The notes: a model not told the origin generated them from the letters alone. Shown: positions 11,933 to 23,601, numbered from the stretch's first letter. The stretch is DNA of 64,000 nucleotides from Myxocyprinus asiaticus (GCF_019703515.2 NC_059368.1:37623831-37687830), one strand, 5' to 3'. A program made the numbers and translations.

Positions 11933-12005
11933 TGCTAGGGCTGAGAAGTTGCAACACGCTCTATATGAAGAATGTCCCAAACAGAACCCCAACATCATCC
12001 TGTGA
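11933..12005 (+). CDS. slc22a13: SLC22 transporter terminal exon, short C-tail and stop
   Basis: Acceptor TGTTTTACAG. It encodes ARAEKLQHALYEECPKQNPN and then IIL, ending in TGA at 12003-12005. With this exon the six segments total 841 bp and, with two bases from the upstream codon, give exactly 281 codons, so splice choice and phases are self-consistent. SLC22 proteins are about 540-560 residues, so about half the protein is visible. The C-tail ends in hydrophobic residues (N-I-I-L), a possible PDZ-type end, which is inference only. Confidence 0.88.
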
Positions 12006-13142
12006 TCAGCAGGCCTACATTAGACTGTCTCCAAACAGCCAAATTAGAAGTTAAGGCTTTTCAGCTCTCATTTTCGACTTTTCGTTCCAGGAGTACTTTA
12101 ATGTAGTTATGAAAGCTTTATGGAAATGCAGCCAAATTCTGTGGCTAGCAGAAAGCCAGGGCTATATTTCACAGTTTTTTGAGTTTGGATGCAGTTTTGT
12201 TACATTTGTACAATAATAGACATTAATATGAGGGCATTTGCAATTTGTATCATTTTTTTATTTTTTATTTTTTTTGCAATGTTTTTTTTTTTTTTTTTTT
12301 TGAAAAAGGAATTTACCTTTTTTAAAACCTGGTTCTAATTTTGCATTGTCTTTACAGGTGAATGTGTAATTTCTGCACCATTCTGTGAAATAATGACTGT
12401 GTTTGAATAGGTTTCCCGAACACTCCCCCCTTCTGTCACTGGTCATGCAAACAAATTGTTCTGCCCACAACTCTGAGCCAATATTGCTGTCAAGCTGGTC
12501 GGGATGCTCAAAAAGTGTTTACATTTTTCAGGCTAATCAACCTACAAACTTGCTGCTTATTTAGTTTATATATTGGGATAGGAGAAAGTATTTTAACACA
12601 AAATTGCACACTTCACCTTTAAGACTCATGTTAGTCACCAGCTATGTTTAACTGTGCTTTTTATTTTTTATTTTTTTATTTTTTGTAAATAATGTACATT
12701 TTACTATGACATTTTTAGAAATGTACAGTTACATACAGTAGGCTGCATTTCATCATGTTTTTGTTTTGTTTTTTTATACCAGTGACTCTCTCATTTCAAT
12801 TTGTTTCCAAATGTGAGAACTAGCAGGGTGCAAACACGTGCCTTGTGCATTCACTTCCTCACATCTGCAGTCTCTTGTTCACTTGTATTTTTTCACATCT
12901 TTCCAAAAGGGGAATGCAGAGAACGCAATGAAATTCTCCTCACAAAAGCACCCACAGAAGACTTTCCCTGCTGAAAAGACCAGCTTATGTTGTGTTTTGG
13001 GTGCTAGTCCTCCAGCATGGGATGCTGGTGTCTGCACCGGGCTTTTAAACTACCTGACCAGCATAATCCCACCTAGACCATCATGGAAATTGCTGGTTAA
13101 GATGGTCTTTTTAGCAGGGATTTTTCTGCCTCTGGAAGTTTA
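12006..13142 (+). other. 3' UTR/downstream flank of the SLC22 gene
   Basis: AT-rich, with a poly-T run at 12282-12301 and a repeat fragment of the CAGCATGG type at 12955-13112. I could not identify a convincing AATAAA in the first kilobase, so the transcript end is not placed. No other gene seen. Confidence 0.5.
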
Positions 13143-15075
13143 TTTGATTTCACTGAATTGAATTGAATTGAATTGAATCTTTATTGCCATTGTATATGTA
13201 TAACTCTCATTGCACCCGTACAATGAAATTACACTTGCAGCTTCCTTACTAGATGCTGTAGCACAATAAAAATTAAAATTAAAATTAAAAATAAGAAATA
13301 GTAAGATTATATATGTATAAATATTTAAATGTGTGCAATCAATCCAATATGGAAATGGTAATGACAAAAGTAACAGCAATATACCCAGTATACACAATTT
13401 TACAATACATAACGATGCCAATGTTAATTGTTCAGACAGTACTCCTGTAACAGTTTTGGCATTTCCACATCATTCCGGACAGGATAACAGGTGAATTCCA
13501 TTGATTATACCAACAGTTTTAAAAGACTACAAACAGTTAAAAAAAGGCAGAGAGTTCTTGGTGGCTTGGTTCAGAGCATTTATAGCTCTGGGAATAAAGC
13601 TTTTCCTCAGTCTTGATGTATGGGCATAAAATGTATTATAACGCCTGCCAGACAGAAGTAGTTCAAACGTGATGTCATGGGTGTGTGTGGTCCTTGTAGA
13701 TGCTGATAGCTTTCTTTAGACAATGTGTTCTGTAGATGTCTTCCAGTGACAGCAGTTCAACTCCGATTATCTTCCATGCTCGCAGGACAACCCTCTGGAG
13801 TGCTTTCCTATCATTGGCTGTGCAGCTGAAAAACCACACAGAGATGCAGTATGTTAGAATGCTCTCTATGGTGCACCGATAGAAAGTTGTCAGCATCTGT
13901 TGGGGCAGACTAGCTTTCCTCAATGTCCTTAGGAAAAAAGTCGTTTCTGTGCTTTCTTAATCAGTGCAGTAGTATTTGTCGACCATGTAAGGTCCTCTGA
14001 AATATATGTGCCCAGAAACTTGAAAATGGACACTCTCTCCACACTATTTCCATTGATAAGGACTGGCACATGTTCAGGCCTCTGTGATCTCCCAAAGTTG
14101 ATAATTAGCTCCTTGGTCTTTCCTGTGTTGAGGGTCAGAATGTTCTCTGAGCACCAGCTTACCAAGTTCTGTACCTCTGCTCTGTAGGCTGATTCATCAT
14201 TGTTAGAAATCAGCCCAATCACTGTTGTATCCACAAACTTAACAATAATGTTATTGGAAAGTGTAGGAACAGTCGTATGTAAAATAGGGAATAGAGGATA
14301 GGACTCAGTACACTACTTTAGGTACTTGGGGACTTTTGCCTGCGCTAGGGACAGGTTGAAGATACTCGTAAATACTTCAGCTAACTGTCCAGCAGTTAGT
14401 AACTGTCCTTTTAGTACCCGTCCTGGAACCCCATCTGGACCTGCAGCTTTCTGTGGATTAATCCTCCACAATGTACACTGTACCTCGTGTGTGCTTAGTG
14501 TAAGTGTCTGTTCAGTCTCTACTGCTTTTTACGGATTATTACACTTGTCATGATATTATTGACTTCAAATCGAGCAAAAAAGGTGTTAAGCTCATTAGTC
14601 AGTGCAACATCACTATGGGGATAGACAGAGTTACTCTTATAATCAGTAATTGTCCTGATGCCTTGCCACATACTCCGAGTGTCAGCACTGTTGAAATGAT
14701 TTTCTACCCGTTGTCTATAGATATTTTTGGCATTTTTTATGCCTTTCTTCAAGCTTGACCTAGCTTCTTTGTATGCTGTGATGTCACCGGATTTAAAAGC
14801 GTTCAAAAGATTTTGTACTTCCTTGTTCATCCACAGCTTCTGATTTGGAAACATCTTTATTTTCTTGTGTGTTGTAACACTGTCCACACAGCTGTTGATG
14901 TAAAATAGCACAGTTTCTGTGTACTCTTCTAAGTTTACCTCTGTGCCATACGTGGCTTGCTGTGCAAACAGGTCCCACAGAGTTCTATCAAAACAATCCT
15001 GAAGCTGTGAGGTGGCTTCTTCAGGCCATGTTTTGACAGCCGTTATTACACTGCACGAGAGGACTAACAACACCT
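13143..15075 (-). mobile_element. L2-type LINE, copy 3 (antisense, different subfamily)
   Basis: On the minus strand the coding order is endonuclease-RT linker (about 15070-14520: QKLWMNKEVQNLLNAFKSGD, MWQGIRTITDYKSNS), an RT finger motif INPQKAAGPDGVPGRVLK (about 14470-14400), then palm and thumb pieces (14310-13675). The + strand starts with a TTGAA pentamer repeat at about 13155-13178. On the minus strand this is GGCAATAAAG followed by an ATTCA-repeat 3' tail, which defines the element's 3' end. It diverges from copies 1 and 2. Confidence 0.8.
13675..15073 (-). pseudogene. dead L2 reverse transcriptase remnant
   Basis: The segment between the A-G-P-D-G motif and L-S-P-I-L-Y-S-L has been deleted (near 14310), removing the FAYR, SAFNT and GAPQGC blocks. 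The catalytic box reads F-V-D-T-T where FADDTT is expected, so one of the two palm aspartates is missing. Downstream pieces (SWCSENILTLNTGKTKELII; FKFLGTYISEDLTWS; TIESILTYCISVWF) remain readable in two frames. Non-functional. Confidence 0.8.
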
Positions 15076-15370
15076 GTTGGAATTCACTTGGGCTTTGATT
15101 TAATATGGCAAAAGTCCCACTTACGTCAGATAGGGCTGATTTTCACGCTTCCAAAGTCCTCTTCTGCCACACTTCCATTTTCCAAATAATTGTGTGCTTG
15201 CCTGTCATTGAACAGAGGGCATGTGTGCAGAGGCTAAAGCAACAGACATGCTAACAGGAAGTAATGGTCCAGACTATAGGAAGAACTCTATGTCCCGACA
15301 CCACCAGCAAACTGAAAGTCCCAGAGCATGTGTGGGACATTACAGTCTTCACTCAGAGCTCAAACTAAAA

Positions 15371-16803
15371 ATTAAGGAATAGTTTACCCAAAAATTAAAA
15401 TTCTCATAACTTCAAAAGATTTTCTGCTATGTCATGCTACGTTCCATTCTCGGAAGTCGGAGCTCGGGACTCGGTTCGACGTCATATCCGTTAAAAAAAA
15501 CAAGAAATACGAGTTGGATGCATGACCTTTTACACACAACACGACAAGTCAGAAAAAAAGATGGACGCCTCCAGAAAAGTAATTGTTGCACTTGCTCTTT
15601 CGGAGAACAGAGAGCTACAAAATAAGCATGGCCTTCACCTAAGAGACAGAATGACAGAAAGCGGAGAAGGTATGTTAATGTTTCCACGTATTTGATTGTA
15701 TCAAAACATGTTTACCACGTTTTAATCGAACCAGCGGTGTAAACAAAGGGCAATGCCCTACGGAAGTACAAATGTATATTTGCAATATATATTTGCCTAA
15801 CGGGGTTTATGTGTAAACAGTTTTACGGTTTGTAACGTTAGGCAGTGTTGTTGTAGCAACATTGACCATTGTTCTTTGTAGCAGCAGCGACCATTGTTGA
15901 TGTTAACAGCAGCGACCTAGCCAATTTTAGCTGTACCAGTTTATAAACAACACATTACGTGGTAATTCACGCATAACAGGATCGTAGCAAAATGCCTATA
16001 GGCAACGGTAATACAATATTGTGTATACGACTTACTAAATTGGACACAAAAAAGACAAAAGTGCTTAAAAAAACTTTAAACCCACAGCATACTACAGTCG
16101 ATGCTCTTCGCAGCCATCTTGCTTTCTGAACTCGGGGTCCTATGAGTTCGTCCGACTTTCCGAGTAGGAATTCTGACATCGGGGGGCGTTCCATTTGTCA
16201 GTTCCAGTCTCGGAACTCGGAAAATAACTCGGAGCTCCGACTTCCGAGACAAATGGAACGCACGATTAGTCCTCACAAGTAAATGGTGACCACAATTTTG
16301 AAGCTCCAAAAGCATAAAAAGGCAGTATAAAAGTAATCCATACGACTCCAGTGGTTTAACCCATGTCTTCAGAAGTGATACAGTAAGTGTGTGTGTGAGA
16401 AACAGATCAATATTTAAGTCTACTTTCACATTCTTCTTTTGTTGTTATTGGCGATTCACATTCTTTGTGCATATCGCCAACTACTGGACAGGAAGATATT
16501 TATAGTAAAAAAGGACTTAAATATTGATCTGTTTCTCACCCATACCTATCATATCGCTTCTGAAAATATCGATTTAACCACTGGAGTCTTATGGATTACT
16601 TTTATGCAGCCTTTATGTGCTTTTTGGAGCTTCAAAATTCTGGTACCCATTCACTTGCATTGTGAAGACCAACCAAGCTGAAATATTCTTCTAAAAATCT
16701 TCATTTGTGTTCAGCAGAAGAAAGAAAGTCCTACACATCTGGGATGGCATGAGGGTGAGTAAATGAGCAGAGAATTTTCATATTTGGGTGAACTATCCAT
16801 TTA
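15371..16803. mobile_element. foldback MITE family B (GGATAGTTCACCC type), split copy
   Basis: The left end is GGAATAGTTTACCCAAAAAT (15375) and the right end is TTTGGGTGAACTATCC followed by ATTTAA (16783-16803). Interior arms are inverted relative to each other. The segment 16322-16420 (ATCCATACGACTCCAGTGG, AGAAACAGATCAATATTTAA) matches 16510-16610 in reverse complement. A loop with CATTCTTTGTGCATATCGCC lies between. The element has no coding content. It is interrupted by the 15440-16260 element. Confidence 0.75.
15440..16260. mobile_element. terminal-inverted-repeat element, 821 bp, unknown family
   Basis: The left terminus CGTTCCATTCTCGGAAGTCG and the right terminus (reverse complement CGTTCCATTTGTCTCGGAAG) pair over about 30 bp, extending through GTCGGAGCTC. 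The right end alone (16187-16260) is also a complete foldback bounded by CGTTCCATTTGTC and GACAAATGGAACG. Inside, an ATG at 15561 opens about 36 codons (MDASRKVIVALALSENRELQ) up to a donor-like AAG/GTATGT at 15669. This could be a leftover transposase first exon. I saw no clear target duplication. Confidence 0.65.
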
Positions 16804-18078
16804 AGAGCTTGAAAATATCAAATAAATAAAAATAAAATACAGTATTATTAGTCTGCTGTAAAATCTTAATATAGAATGTGATTTTTTTCACATTTTAGAT
16901 TTAGTTTCTCTTTGAAACACATTTATATTTCTATAATCTTTCCTTTTTTTTTTTTTTTGTTGTTGTATTTTGATCAAAAAAGAAGGGGGAAATTCAAAGA
17001 AAAGTAATACATTAAACATTCTTTTCTTCAGTATTGGGGAAAAACAGGAATTTTACATGATCCTTTGTCTCTTGTTTTGCCATGTTGGTATGTCATTAAA
17101 CCAGAGGTTGATTTTCATGGTCATTTTAAAGTACCAAAGCAAGAGCCACAGCTGCTTTTGCAATATAAACAGTAAAGCAGTTAGCTAGGCAGGTTTCAAC
17201 ATTCAAGTTCCCACTCATATTAACTACTCTTCATTTATTTTTAGCTGACTATCACCACCTTATGGAGAGAAGCAGTACTTGAACTAGAATCACACTGTTT
17301 GGCTCTGCTAATTTTTTATAATACAGCAACATGTATTTACTGAGTATTTTCATTGTGTGTGTATATATATCACAGTATATAATACACACACGTTTCAGAG
17401 TTTTGAGGTGAATTAGTGTTTTGAAGGTGGTTTAGCATGAGATATGCCCAACTTTATATTACAAAGCTATATGTGTTTATAATGAGACTTTTCTCTTTTT
17501 GAAATTATTGTAATAAAGTCCTAAAAATATAAGGGTGACATCTCCATTAATTGACCAATCATATTGAAGGAACACAGGTCTGGATTGTAGCTTTTATTTG
17601 ATGTTAACATTTCAACACTGCCCTCACAAAAACCATATTGCATTTTTACATTTTCATTAAGACATTATATACAGTAGTATGTTTAAACCAAATAATACTA
17701 TTAAATTATGAACCGTTTTCATAAAGGGAATCATTGTCCCCAACCATTTCAAAACCTGTTAATTTCAGGTTTTACTATCCTTGTGGATATATTCGATCCC
17801 CAATGTAGGCAAAATGTACCATGTAGGCAAAACCAGTGTGTGACAGCAGCTGCAGACCCCTGTCTGTGTGACACTGCACCAGTGTTCTCATACTGAAAGC
17901 CTTTATACATGTTTACCAGTGCCTACTGTCAGAACTCCACATGAGCAGGTTATTTATGACCCAGAAAACACAACTGGACTGTACACAAACACAGGTGGAC
18001 CCCAACAGGAGGTAAAGTATATGTGTGTGCCTGTGCTTTTGTTTGAGACATCGAAGTTCACTGGCAAGACAAAAGCCT

Positions 18079-18113
<35 letters not shown>

Positions 18114-18750
18114 TACAATATAAGCAAGAGATATTTCAAGGTCACAAGGAAGTGAGTGAAGAGTATAAAGTACAGCTTTTCATTTGTTTATATGGTAGAC
18201 CAAATACAGTTGTAACACTTTTTCCACACAAGATATCTTTATCTGTCTAACAACAAAATGAATGTTAAAAGCCTGCATACATTGTTGCTGTTTTTCACAA
18301 TTAGTGTATGACAACGAGTGCATTTGTTGCAATGGTCCCCATTCCGGGTAGAGTTGTACCCCAGCACTGTTGTAACATTCATTTATAATGTACTAAATAA
18401 TGCATTAGGCCTAACTTAAGTGAAATATACAGACACTTTTTATATTCTGTGATTTATTTTTTTCTTTGTTTAATTGCTTGCAAATGTTTCAAATCTAACA
18501 CATCTGCTGGAAATACTCCTAGTTTTCATAAGCCTGTTACAAGGCATCCTGCGACATGCACACAAACACATAGATTTTTGGAATAAATCTACTTTACTAA
18601 GTCATTTCCACAAATGTTCTCTATCTATCTGTCTGTCTGTTTGCTTCTGTCTGTCCATCAGTCCTTTCATCCATCCATCTCTCCATAATGGATGAATTCT
18701 AACTAACTTTCTACCAATAATTTAATTAATTTGTGTTATCTAAGCTTTTT
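16804..18750. other. AT-rich spacer, no gene seen
   Basis: Poly-T at about 16945-16962, short TATA tracts near 17363, a (CA)n tract at 18082-18111 and a short TCTA/TCTG patch at about 18620-18680. The short open frames here carry no recognisable motif. Confidence 0.6.
18082..18111. repeat. (CA)n microsatellite
   Basis: About 15 uninterrupted AC units. Confidence 0.95.
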
Positions 18751-18755
18751 GACTG
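18751..18755. repeat. target-site duplication (left)
   Basis: GACTG directly before the Gypsy 3' LTR end, repeated at 21622-21626. The exact match fixes both element boundaries. Confidence 0.85.
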
Positions 18756-19434
18756 TGTTATGTTTCCTCCCTGTCTAGGTGTGGGGAGAAAACTAACAAG
18801 CGATAAAGAACAAAATTTAAATGAAACATATGGAGGTCTTCACTCCTGTCCCAGCCAATAACAGCCACAACAGGTTACAATAATAGTTACAAATTTTTCC
18901 TTCTATAAACACAAGAGAGCATTAAGACTTCAAGAGGGGACCAGGCTAAAATAATAAACAAAGGGAATCTAGCTGATGGGGAGGCACAAACTACTTATCT
19001 TTACAAATTAAGAAATAGAAAATTAACAACAGAAGTCTAGTCTCACTCCCCATCTAGCCATAAACAGGAGAAAACAGGGTGAACAACAAAAATGGCACCC
19101 ACCTCTCTACTGCTTCCATAAATGTTAATGGGTGGAAATAAGCACACACCCAACAAAGGATTTTATACTTACAAGATTTAAAGAAAAGGTTACCGTTTAA
19201 ACACACTAAACACCAACACTATGCATGCTGGGGCAGGAGGAAAGAGTCTCCTCTAGCTGACTTTCCACCTCAGCTTTATCCACATGTTCCCCACCAATCA
19301 GAGCAGCTCAGCGCTTGACCTTAATCATTGGCAGCTGATGTCAATTAATCTGGTTGGGAAAATGACAGAGAACGCAAGAAAAAAACCAAAGACAGACAAC
19401 AGAAAATATACACTGTATAATCAGTATAGAATCA
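18756..19434 (-). repeat. Gypsy 3' LTR, inner end deleted
   Basis: Collinear with 20840-21621 (shared blocks GAAACATATGGAGGTC, CTTCAAGAGGGGACC, CTTTATCCACATGTTCCCC, GATGTCAATTAATCTGG). The similarity stops at about 19434 in CTGTATAATCAGTATA. The remaining terminal part of the LTR is absent and integrase sequence follows directly. Confidence 0.85.
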
Positions 19435-20131
19435 GAGATTCCTGCACCATTCCCCTTATAGCAAACATTAAGGGTAAACCTTCTACCCAGTCTTTACCAC
19501 TCTCCACACAGTAGGTATGCATCATTGACTTGAGAGTCTGATGGAACCGTTCAAGTGCCCCCTGTGACTCTGGATGGTATGCACTTGACAACTGGTGTTC
19601 CACACCCAACTCTCTTATAATTTGCTCAAACACATGAGATGTAAAGTTTGACCCTTCATCAGTTTGAATGACCTTAGGTAAGCCAAAAATGGAGCAGAAC
19701 CTGATAAGCTCTCTCACTACTGCCTTGGTTTTGATAGAATGCAGCGATATGGCTTCAGGATAAAGGGTGGTTGTACACAATGCTTAAATGTACTGATGGC
19801 CCGATTTGGACTTTGGCAATGGACCTACACAGTCAAGGATAAGTCTTTCAAAGGGTTCTTCCATGATTGGAACAGGGTGAAGTGGAGCTTGTGGAACTGT
19901 CTGACTGGGCTTTCCAGCCACTTGACAAGCATGACATGATTGGATAAACCTTGACACCGCAGAATTTAAACCGGGCCAAAAGAAGTGTCTAATGATGCGA
20001 TAAGTCCTAGTTATCCCAAGGTGACCAGAACATACATGCTCATGAGCCAGCTGCAAAACTTGGTCATGGTAACCAGAAGGCAATACAATCTGATATATCA
20101 CATGATAATCATCATCAGCGGCTTCCACCAA
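19421..20131 (-). pseudogene. Gypsy integrase (zinc-binding and DDE domains), broken
   Basis: Two abutting frames. The upstream piece (20131-19784) has the HHCC zinc-binding domain (HEHVCSGHLG...CHACQ) and the first catalytic Asp in LILDCVGPLPKSKSG. The downstream piece (19780-19421) has the second Asp in QTDEGSNFTSHVFEQ and the Glu in PESQGALERFHQTLKSM. A frameshift and stop at about 19783 separate them, and the C-terminus runs into LTR sequence at about 19434. The family enzyme joins retroelement cDNA to chromosomal DNA; this copy is dead. Confidence 0.88.
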
Positions 20132-20254
20132 CGCATGAGTATGTCGTTATCCCAAATATAACCTACCGCACATTGAGACTCGTATTGATGCTGTAATGGA
20201 TAAGTCACATCTCGTCAAATTCATCTCTGCCCTTTGAGCAGCAGCTAACTGCTC

Positions 20255-20638
20255 TCAGCTTACCTTTATGGGCAGTTGGTTTGGGCTGGAAGGCTCAACA
20301 GTTTGTGAATGCTGGGGATATTTAATATCCCGATCTGCCTCAATCTCCAAAGCTCTCAAGTGCAGAAGCTGAGTTGTGTGTTCTTGCTGCTTCAAAGTGA
20401 GATCCAATTCTTTCAACTGAATTGCATCTTTAAGATCTTCACGAGGGACCTTTGTGCTGCTACTGCTGCTAACTGAATTTCTCTTGTCGGATGAGGCATC
20501 ACCACCAGACCCTGTGTTACCCGCACCCTTCCCAGAGCGTTCAGGTAAGATACTCACCTCTGCTAACTTACGGTAGAATTCATCTTTCAACACCAGTTTC
20601 TTGGCTTTTTTCAGAACTGATATCGAAGAAATCTGCAA
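20255..20638 (-). pseudogene. gag-like N-terminal ORF of the Gypsy element
   Basis: A 127-codon frame next to the 5' LTR. It shows a Ser/Gly-rich linker followed by a Glu/Leu/Gln-rich, probably coiled-coil segment (IQLKELDLTLKQQEHTTQLL). Position and composition fit the N-terminal gag region of fish Gypsy elements. There is no CCHC knuckle, which would lie in the deleted part. Confidence 0.55.
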
Positions 20639-20824
20639 TTATAATAAGATCCTTCTTTCTAAAGTGGGCGATAAAGTGAACATAAAGTCAAATTCCATAT
20701 TCACCAATATGGGATCTCTTCCCCCACTCGATATTCAAAAGCAGCTTAAAAAAAAATAAAAAAAAAAAACCCCAAATGTGAACAAAAAGACAAGCCCCCA
20801 ATCGTTACATGCCATCGGACGAAT

Positions 20825-20837
20825 GGACGAGCCCCCA
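20825..20837 (-). other. primer binding site matching tRNA-Pro
   Basis: The + strand reads GGACGAGCCCCCA, the 3' end of proline tRNA including CCA; the element strand is therefore TGGGGGCTCGTCC. A second near copy (ACAAGCCCCCAATCGTTACA) lies at about 20790-20809, a small duplication of the LTR/primer junction. Confidence 0.75.
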
Positions 20838-20839
20838 AT

Positions 20840-21621
20840 CGTTACGTTTCCTCCCCATCTAGGAGTTGGGAGAAAACTAACAAGTGATAAAGAACAAAAT
20901 TTAAAATGAAACATATGGAGGTCTTCACTCCTGTCCCAGCCAATAACAAACAACAGGTTACAATAATAGTTACAAGTTTATTTTCTTCTATAAACACAAA
21001 AGGAAGCATTAAGACTTCAAGAGGGGACCAGGCTAAAATAATAAACAAAAGGAATCTAGCTGATGGGAGTTACAAACTTCTTACCCTTACAAATAAAGAA
21101 ATACAAAATTAACAAGTCTAGTCTCACTCCCTATCTAGCCATAAACAGGAGAAAACAAGGTTAACAACAAAAATGGCACCCACCTGTCTACTGCTTCCAT
21201 AAATGTTAATGCGCACACACACACACACAACAAAGGATTTTATACTTACAAGATTTAAAGAAAGGTAATTGTTTAGAACAGAATGCAACTTCAAGTTCTT
21301 ATTAACAAGGGCACTAAACACCAAATCTACACATGCTGGGGCAGGAGGAAAGGGTCTCCTCTAGCTGACTTTCCACCTCAGCTTTATCCACATGTTCCCC
21401 ATGTTGTCCACCAATCAGAGCAGCTCAGCACTTGACCTTAATCATTGGCAGCTGATGTCAATTAATCTGGTTGGGAAAATGACAGAGAGAGAACACAAGG
21501 AAAAACAAGGAACACAGCAGAAAACATACAAACACTGTATAATCAATATACAATCAACCACTACATCCACAGATGTAACAAGGAAATAAAGAAATAAAGA
21601 AATACGTCCTGGGACGTAACA
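20840..21621 (-). repeat. Gypsy 5' LTR (782 bp)
   Basis: Full-length LTR ending in ACGTCCTGGGACGTAACA on the + strand. That end contains an 8-bp ACGTCC/GGACGT palindrome. A TAAAGAAATAAAGAAA patch lies just inside. It has visible substitutions and small indels relative to the other LTR, so the insertion is not very recent. Confidence 0.88.
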
Positions 21622-21626
21622 GACTG

Positions 21627-22375
21627 AATAAAAGCTAACAGAAGTCTAGAAGGATCATTTGCTGCCATGTTTTTATGCAGTGGGGGGTACAGTTGTCACA
21701 CAGTGTTACATCTGTCCCACGCTGACCATCTTGCATGTTTGCCTGAATTTCTCAGTGACATATCATCCTAGCATGTCCCAAAATATGTTAATTTTAAGTG
21801 CAATCAAACAAGCAAAGTTTCCTGTAATTGTCAGTTAGGAATAATGAATTATTCATAAGGAAAGATGATTAAGAAAATGAAATATTAAAATAATAATAAT
21901 AATTTGAGACATCAATAGGTGATGTTACATAAAGATAAAGATTCTGAGCAAGTTGCTCTCCTTTCTGGTTAGTGATAAGAACTCTGCACAAGAGGGTGCT
22001 AGTAATAACTGTGTAATGGTTTTGGAGTGTCTTTCTTGAGCGTCAACTGTTGGTTAACTAAATACGGAAATGCTTAATTTAATTTAATTAAATTTTATTT
22101 AATTTTTACTCGCCTTTTTACATCAAGATCTTGAATCATCAATTTGTCTGCTTGACCCTGTACCCACAAAACTTTTAAAAGGCTCTGTATATTTAAAACC
22201 TTCACTTGAGTTGATATAATTTATTAGGACAGAATTGTTCTTTAAAGAGATCTATTCTAGATCCTTGTAATCTTGAACTGTACATTAAGTCAGAGTTTCA
22301 GTCCTAGTTTAGGCTATACAGTCAAAGTAACTAACTGGTATAATCTGATTGTGGATATATTTCTCTGTTTGTAAC
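21627..22375. other. AT-rich spacer, no gene seen
   Basis: No open frame with recognisable motifs; a TTTAATTTAATTAAATTTTA low-complexity patch lies at about 22076-22100. Confidence 0.55.
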
Positions 22376-22379
22376 ACTA

Positions 22380-22870
22380 AACCCAAGTACTGCATACTCT
22401 TCCCCCTTCCTTGAAGTACTCATCCTGAGTCATCTGTCCTCATCTATATGTCAGCTAAACAGGAATGTGTGCCTCCTCAACTATTTTCTGCTTTCAAAAG
22501 ATGACTCAACCTGCCTCAGATTCAAAACATTCAACCAAGCTTTTCTTCTTGAAACTACTGAACATTAGAATTACTGCATGATATAATAATTAGCATTGAG
22601 ACAGTATGTTCTGGCAAGAAGATCTTTGTCTTATTGTGCTCATTTATTTCATTAATATACTGCTTATACTTTGTATACTGCATTTGACATTTGTCTTACC
22701 ATGGGCCTTTGTTTTGTTCCTTTTCCTTATTGTTCTATAATTTATGTAATGCTTACTTACTTTTGACTATGTTTGACTTTGCTATAATTTTATCTCCACC
22801 GTAAAGGGTCCTTGAGCACTGAACAGCACAATATATAAAATGCAATATTATTATTCCTCCCAGTGTTTCT
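22380..22870 (+). repeat. probable 3' end of a dispersed retroelement
   Basis: Contains GGGTCCTTGAGCACTGAACAG followed by CACAATATATAAAATGCAATATTATTATT at 22807-22855. That is the common fish 3'-terminal pattern of a step-loop then GCxxTATATAAAT plus ATT repeat. No ORF remains. Confidence 0.4.
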
Positions 22871-23595
22871 TCTTATTCTGTCTCTCGTTTGCACAGGTCT
22901 TTACAGCTATGCAAAGGCGGAGTTGCACAAAAAGCATCCTCATCAACTGATACATGTAAAAGTCATTTTAAAAGTATAGAGCTGTACAGTCGTGACGTCA
23001 TTTTGTAGGCCAACCTGAAAGAGGGTTTTTCAATTTATTTGAAAAAGTTGAGTCTGTGATTAACATGACATTCAAAACAGTGTTTTAGCCTGTTATTAAG
23101 ATTTACGCATTTGAATTTCATAACAAAATTCCAATTTTTGCACTTGTCTGTGAGCTTGCTTGGGTTAATAATCCAATATTATTTCTCAGTTGTTCAGAAT
23201 AAAATATGCACTCCAGAAGGAAAAGTATGCTAAACAAATAATCAGACAAATATTTTATCGATGATGAGATGATATCTATTGTTGATAAAATGTTATATAT
23301 CATTGCAATGGGGAGGATCTTGAGGGTATAGTGCATTGAGCTTCTAGTCCACTCAGAGGCCAAGATATCTGATGAAAGAATGGGGGTGGAGCATGAACTG
23401 AAAATTAGACTGAATGTCAATGGAGGAGAACATCTGTGAGGGCTGGGATGCGTTAAAGCACCACCTACATTTCAGATCTGCATATTGTGATGGAAGGTGA
23501 TAGAGAAAATATATGTTTTTCTAGTACTTGCTGTCATCTATTAGAATGAAATAAGACTTTTTGCAGGGAGATCGAGTGAACAGAACCAGATTTGT

Positions 23596-23601
<6 letters not shown>

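Larger units (their letters stand above)
18756..21621 (-). mobile_element. internally deleted Ty3/Gypsy LTR retrotransposon
   Basis: Minus-oriented element bounded by two LTRs (20840-21621 is the 5' LTR, 18756-19434 the truncated 3' LTR). A perfect 5-bp target duplication GACTG lies at 18751-18755 and 21622-21626. LTR termini are TGTTACG...CATAACA on the element strand. The order is LTR, tRNA-Pro-type primer site, gag-like ORF, integrase, LTR. Protease, reverse transcriptase and RNase H are missing between gag and integrase (near 20140-20255). The total is only 2.9 kb, so it cannot move on its own. Confidence 0.9.

Noticed and set aside
18751..21626. An intact Gypsy retrotransposon or an endogenous retrovirus
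   Set aside because: No RT, protease or envelope frame is present and integrase is broken; this is a deleted Ty3/Gypsy retrotransposon only.
23118..23420. 100-codon minus-strand frame with hydrophobic, Ile/Ser-rich composition
   Set aside because: AT-rich composition explains the openness; no motif, no start context, no neighbouring exons.
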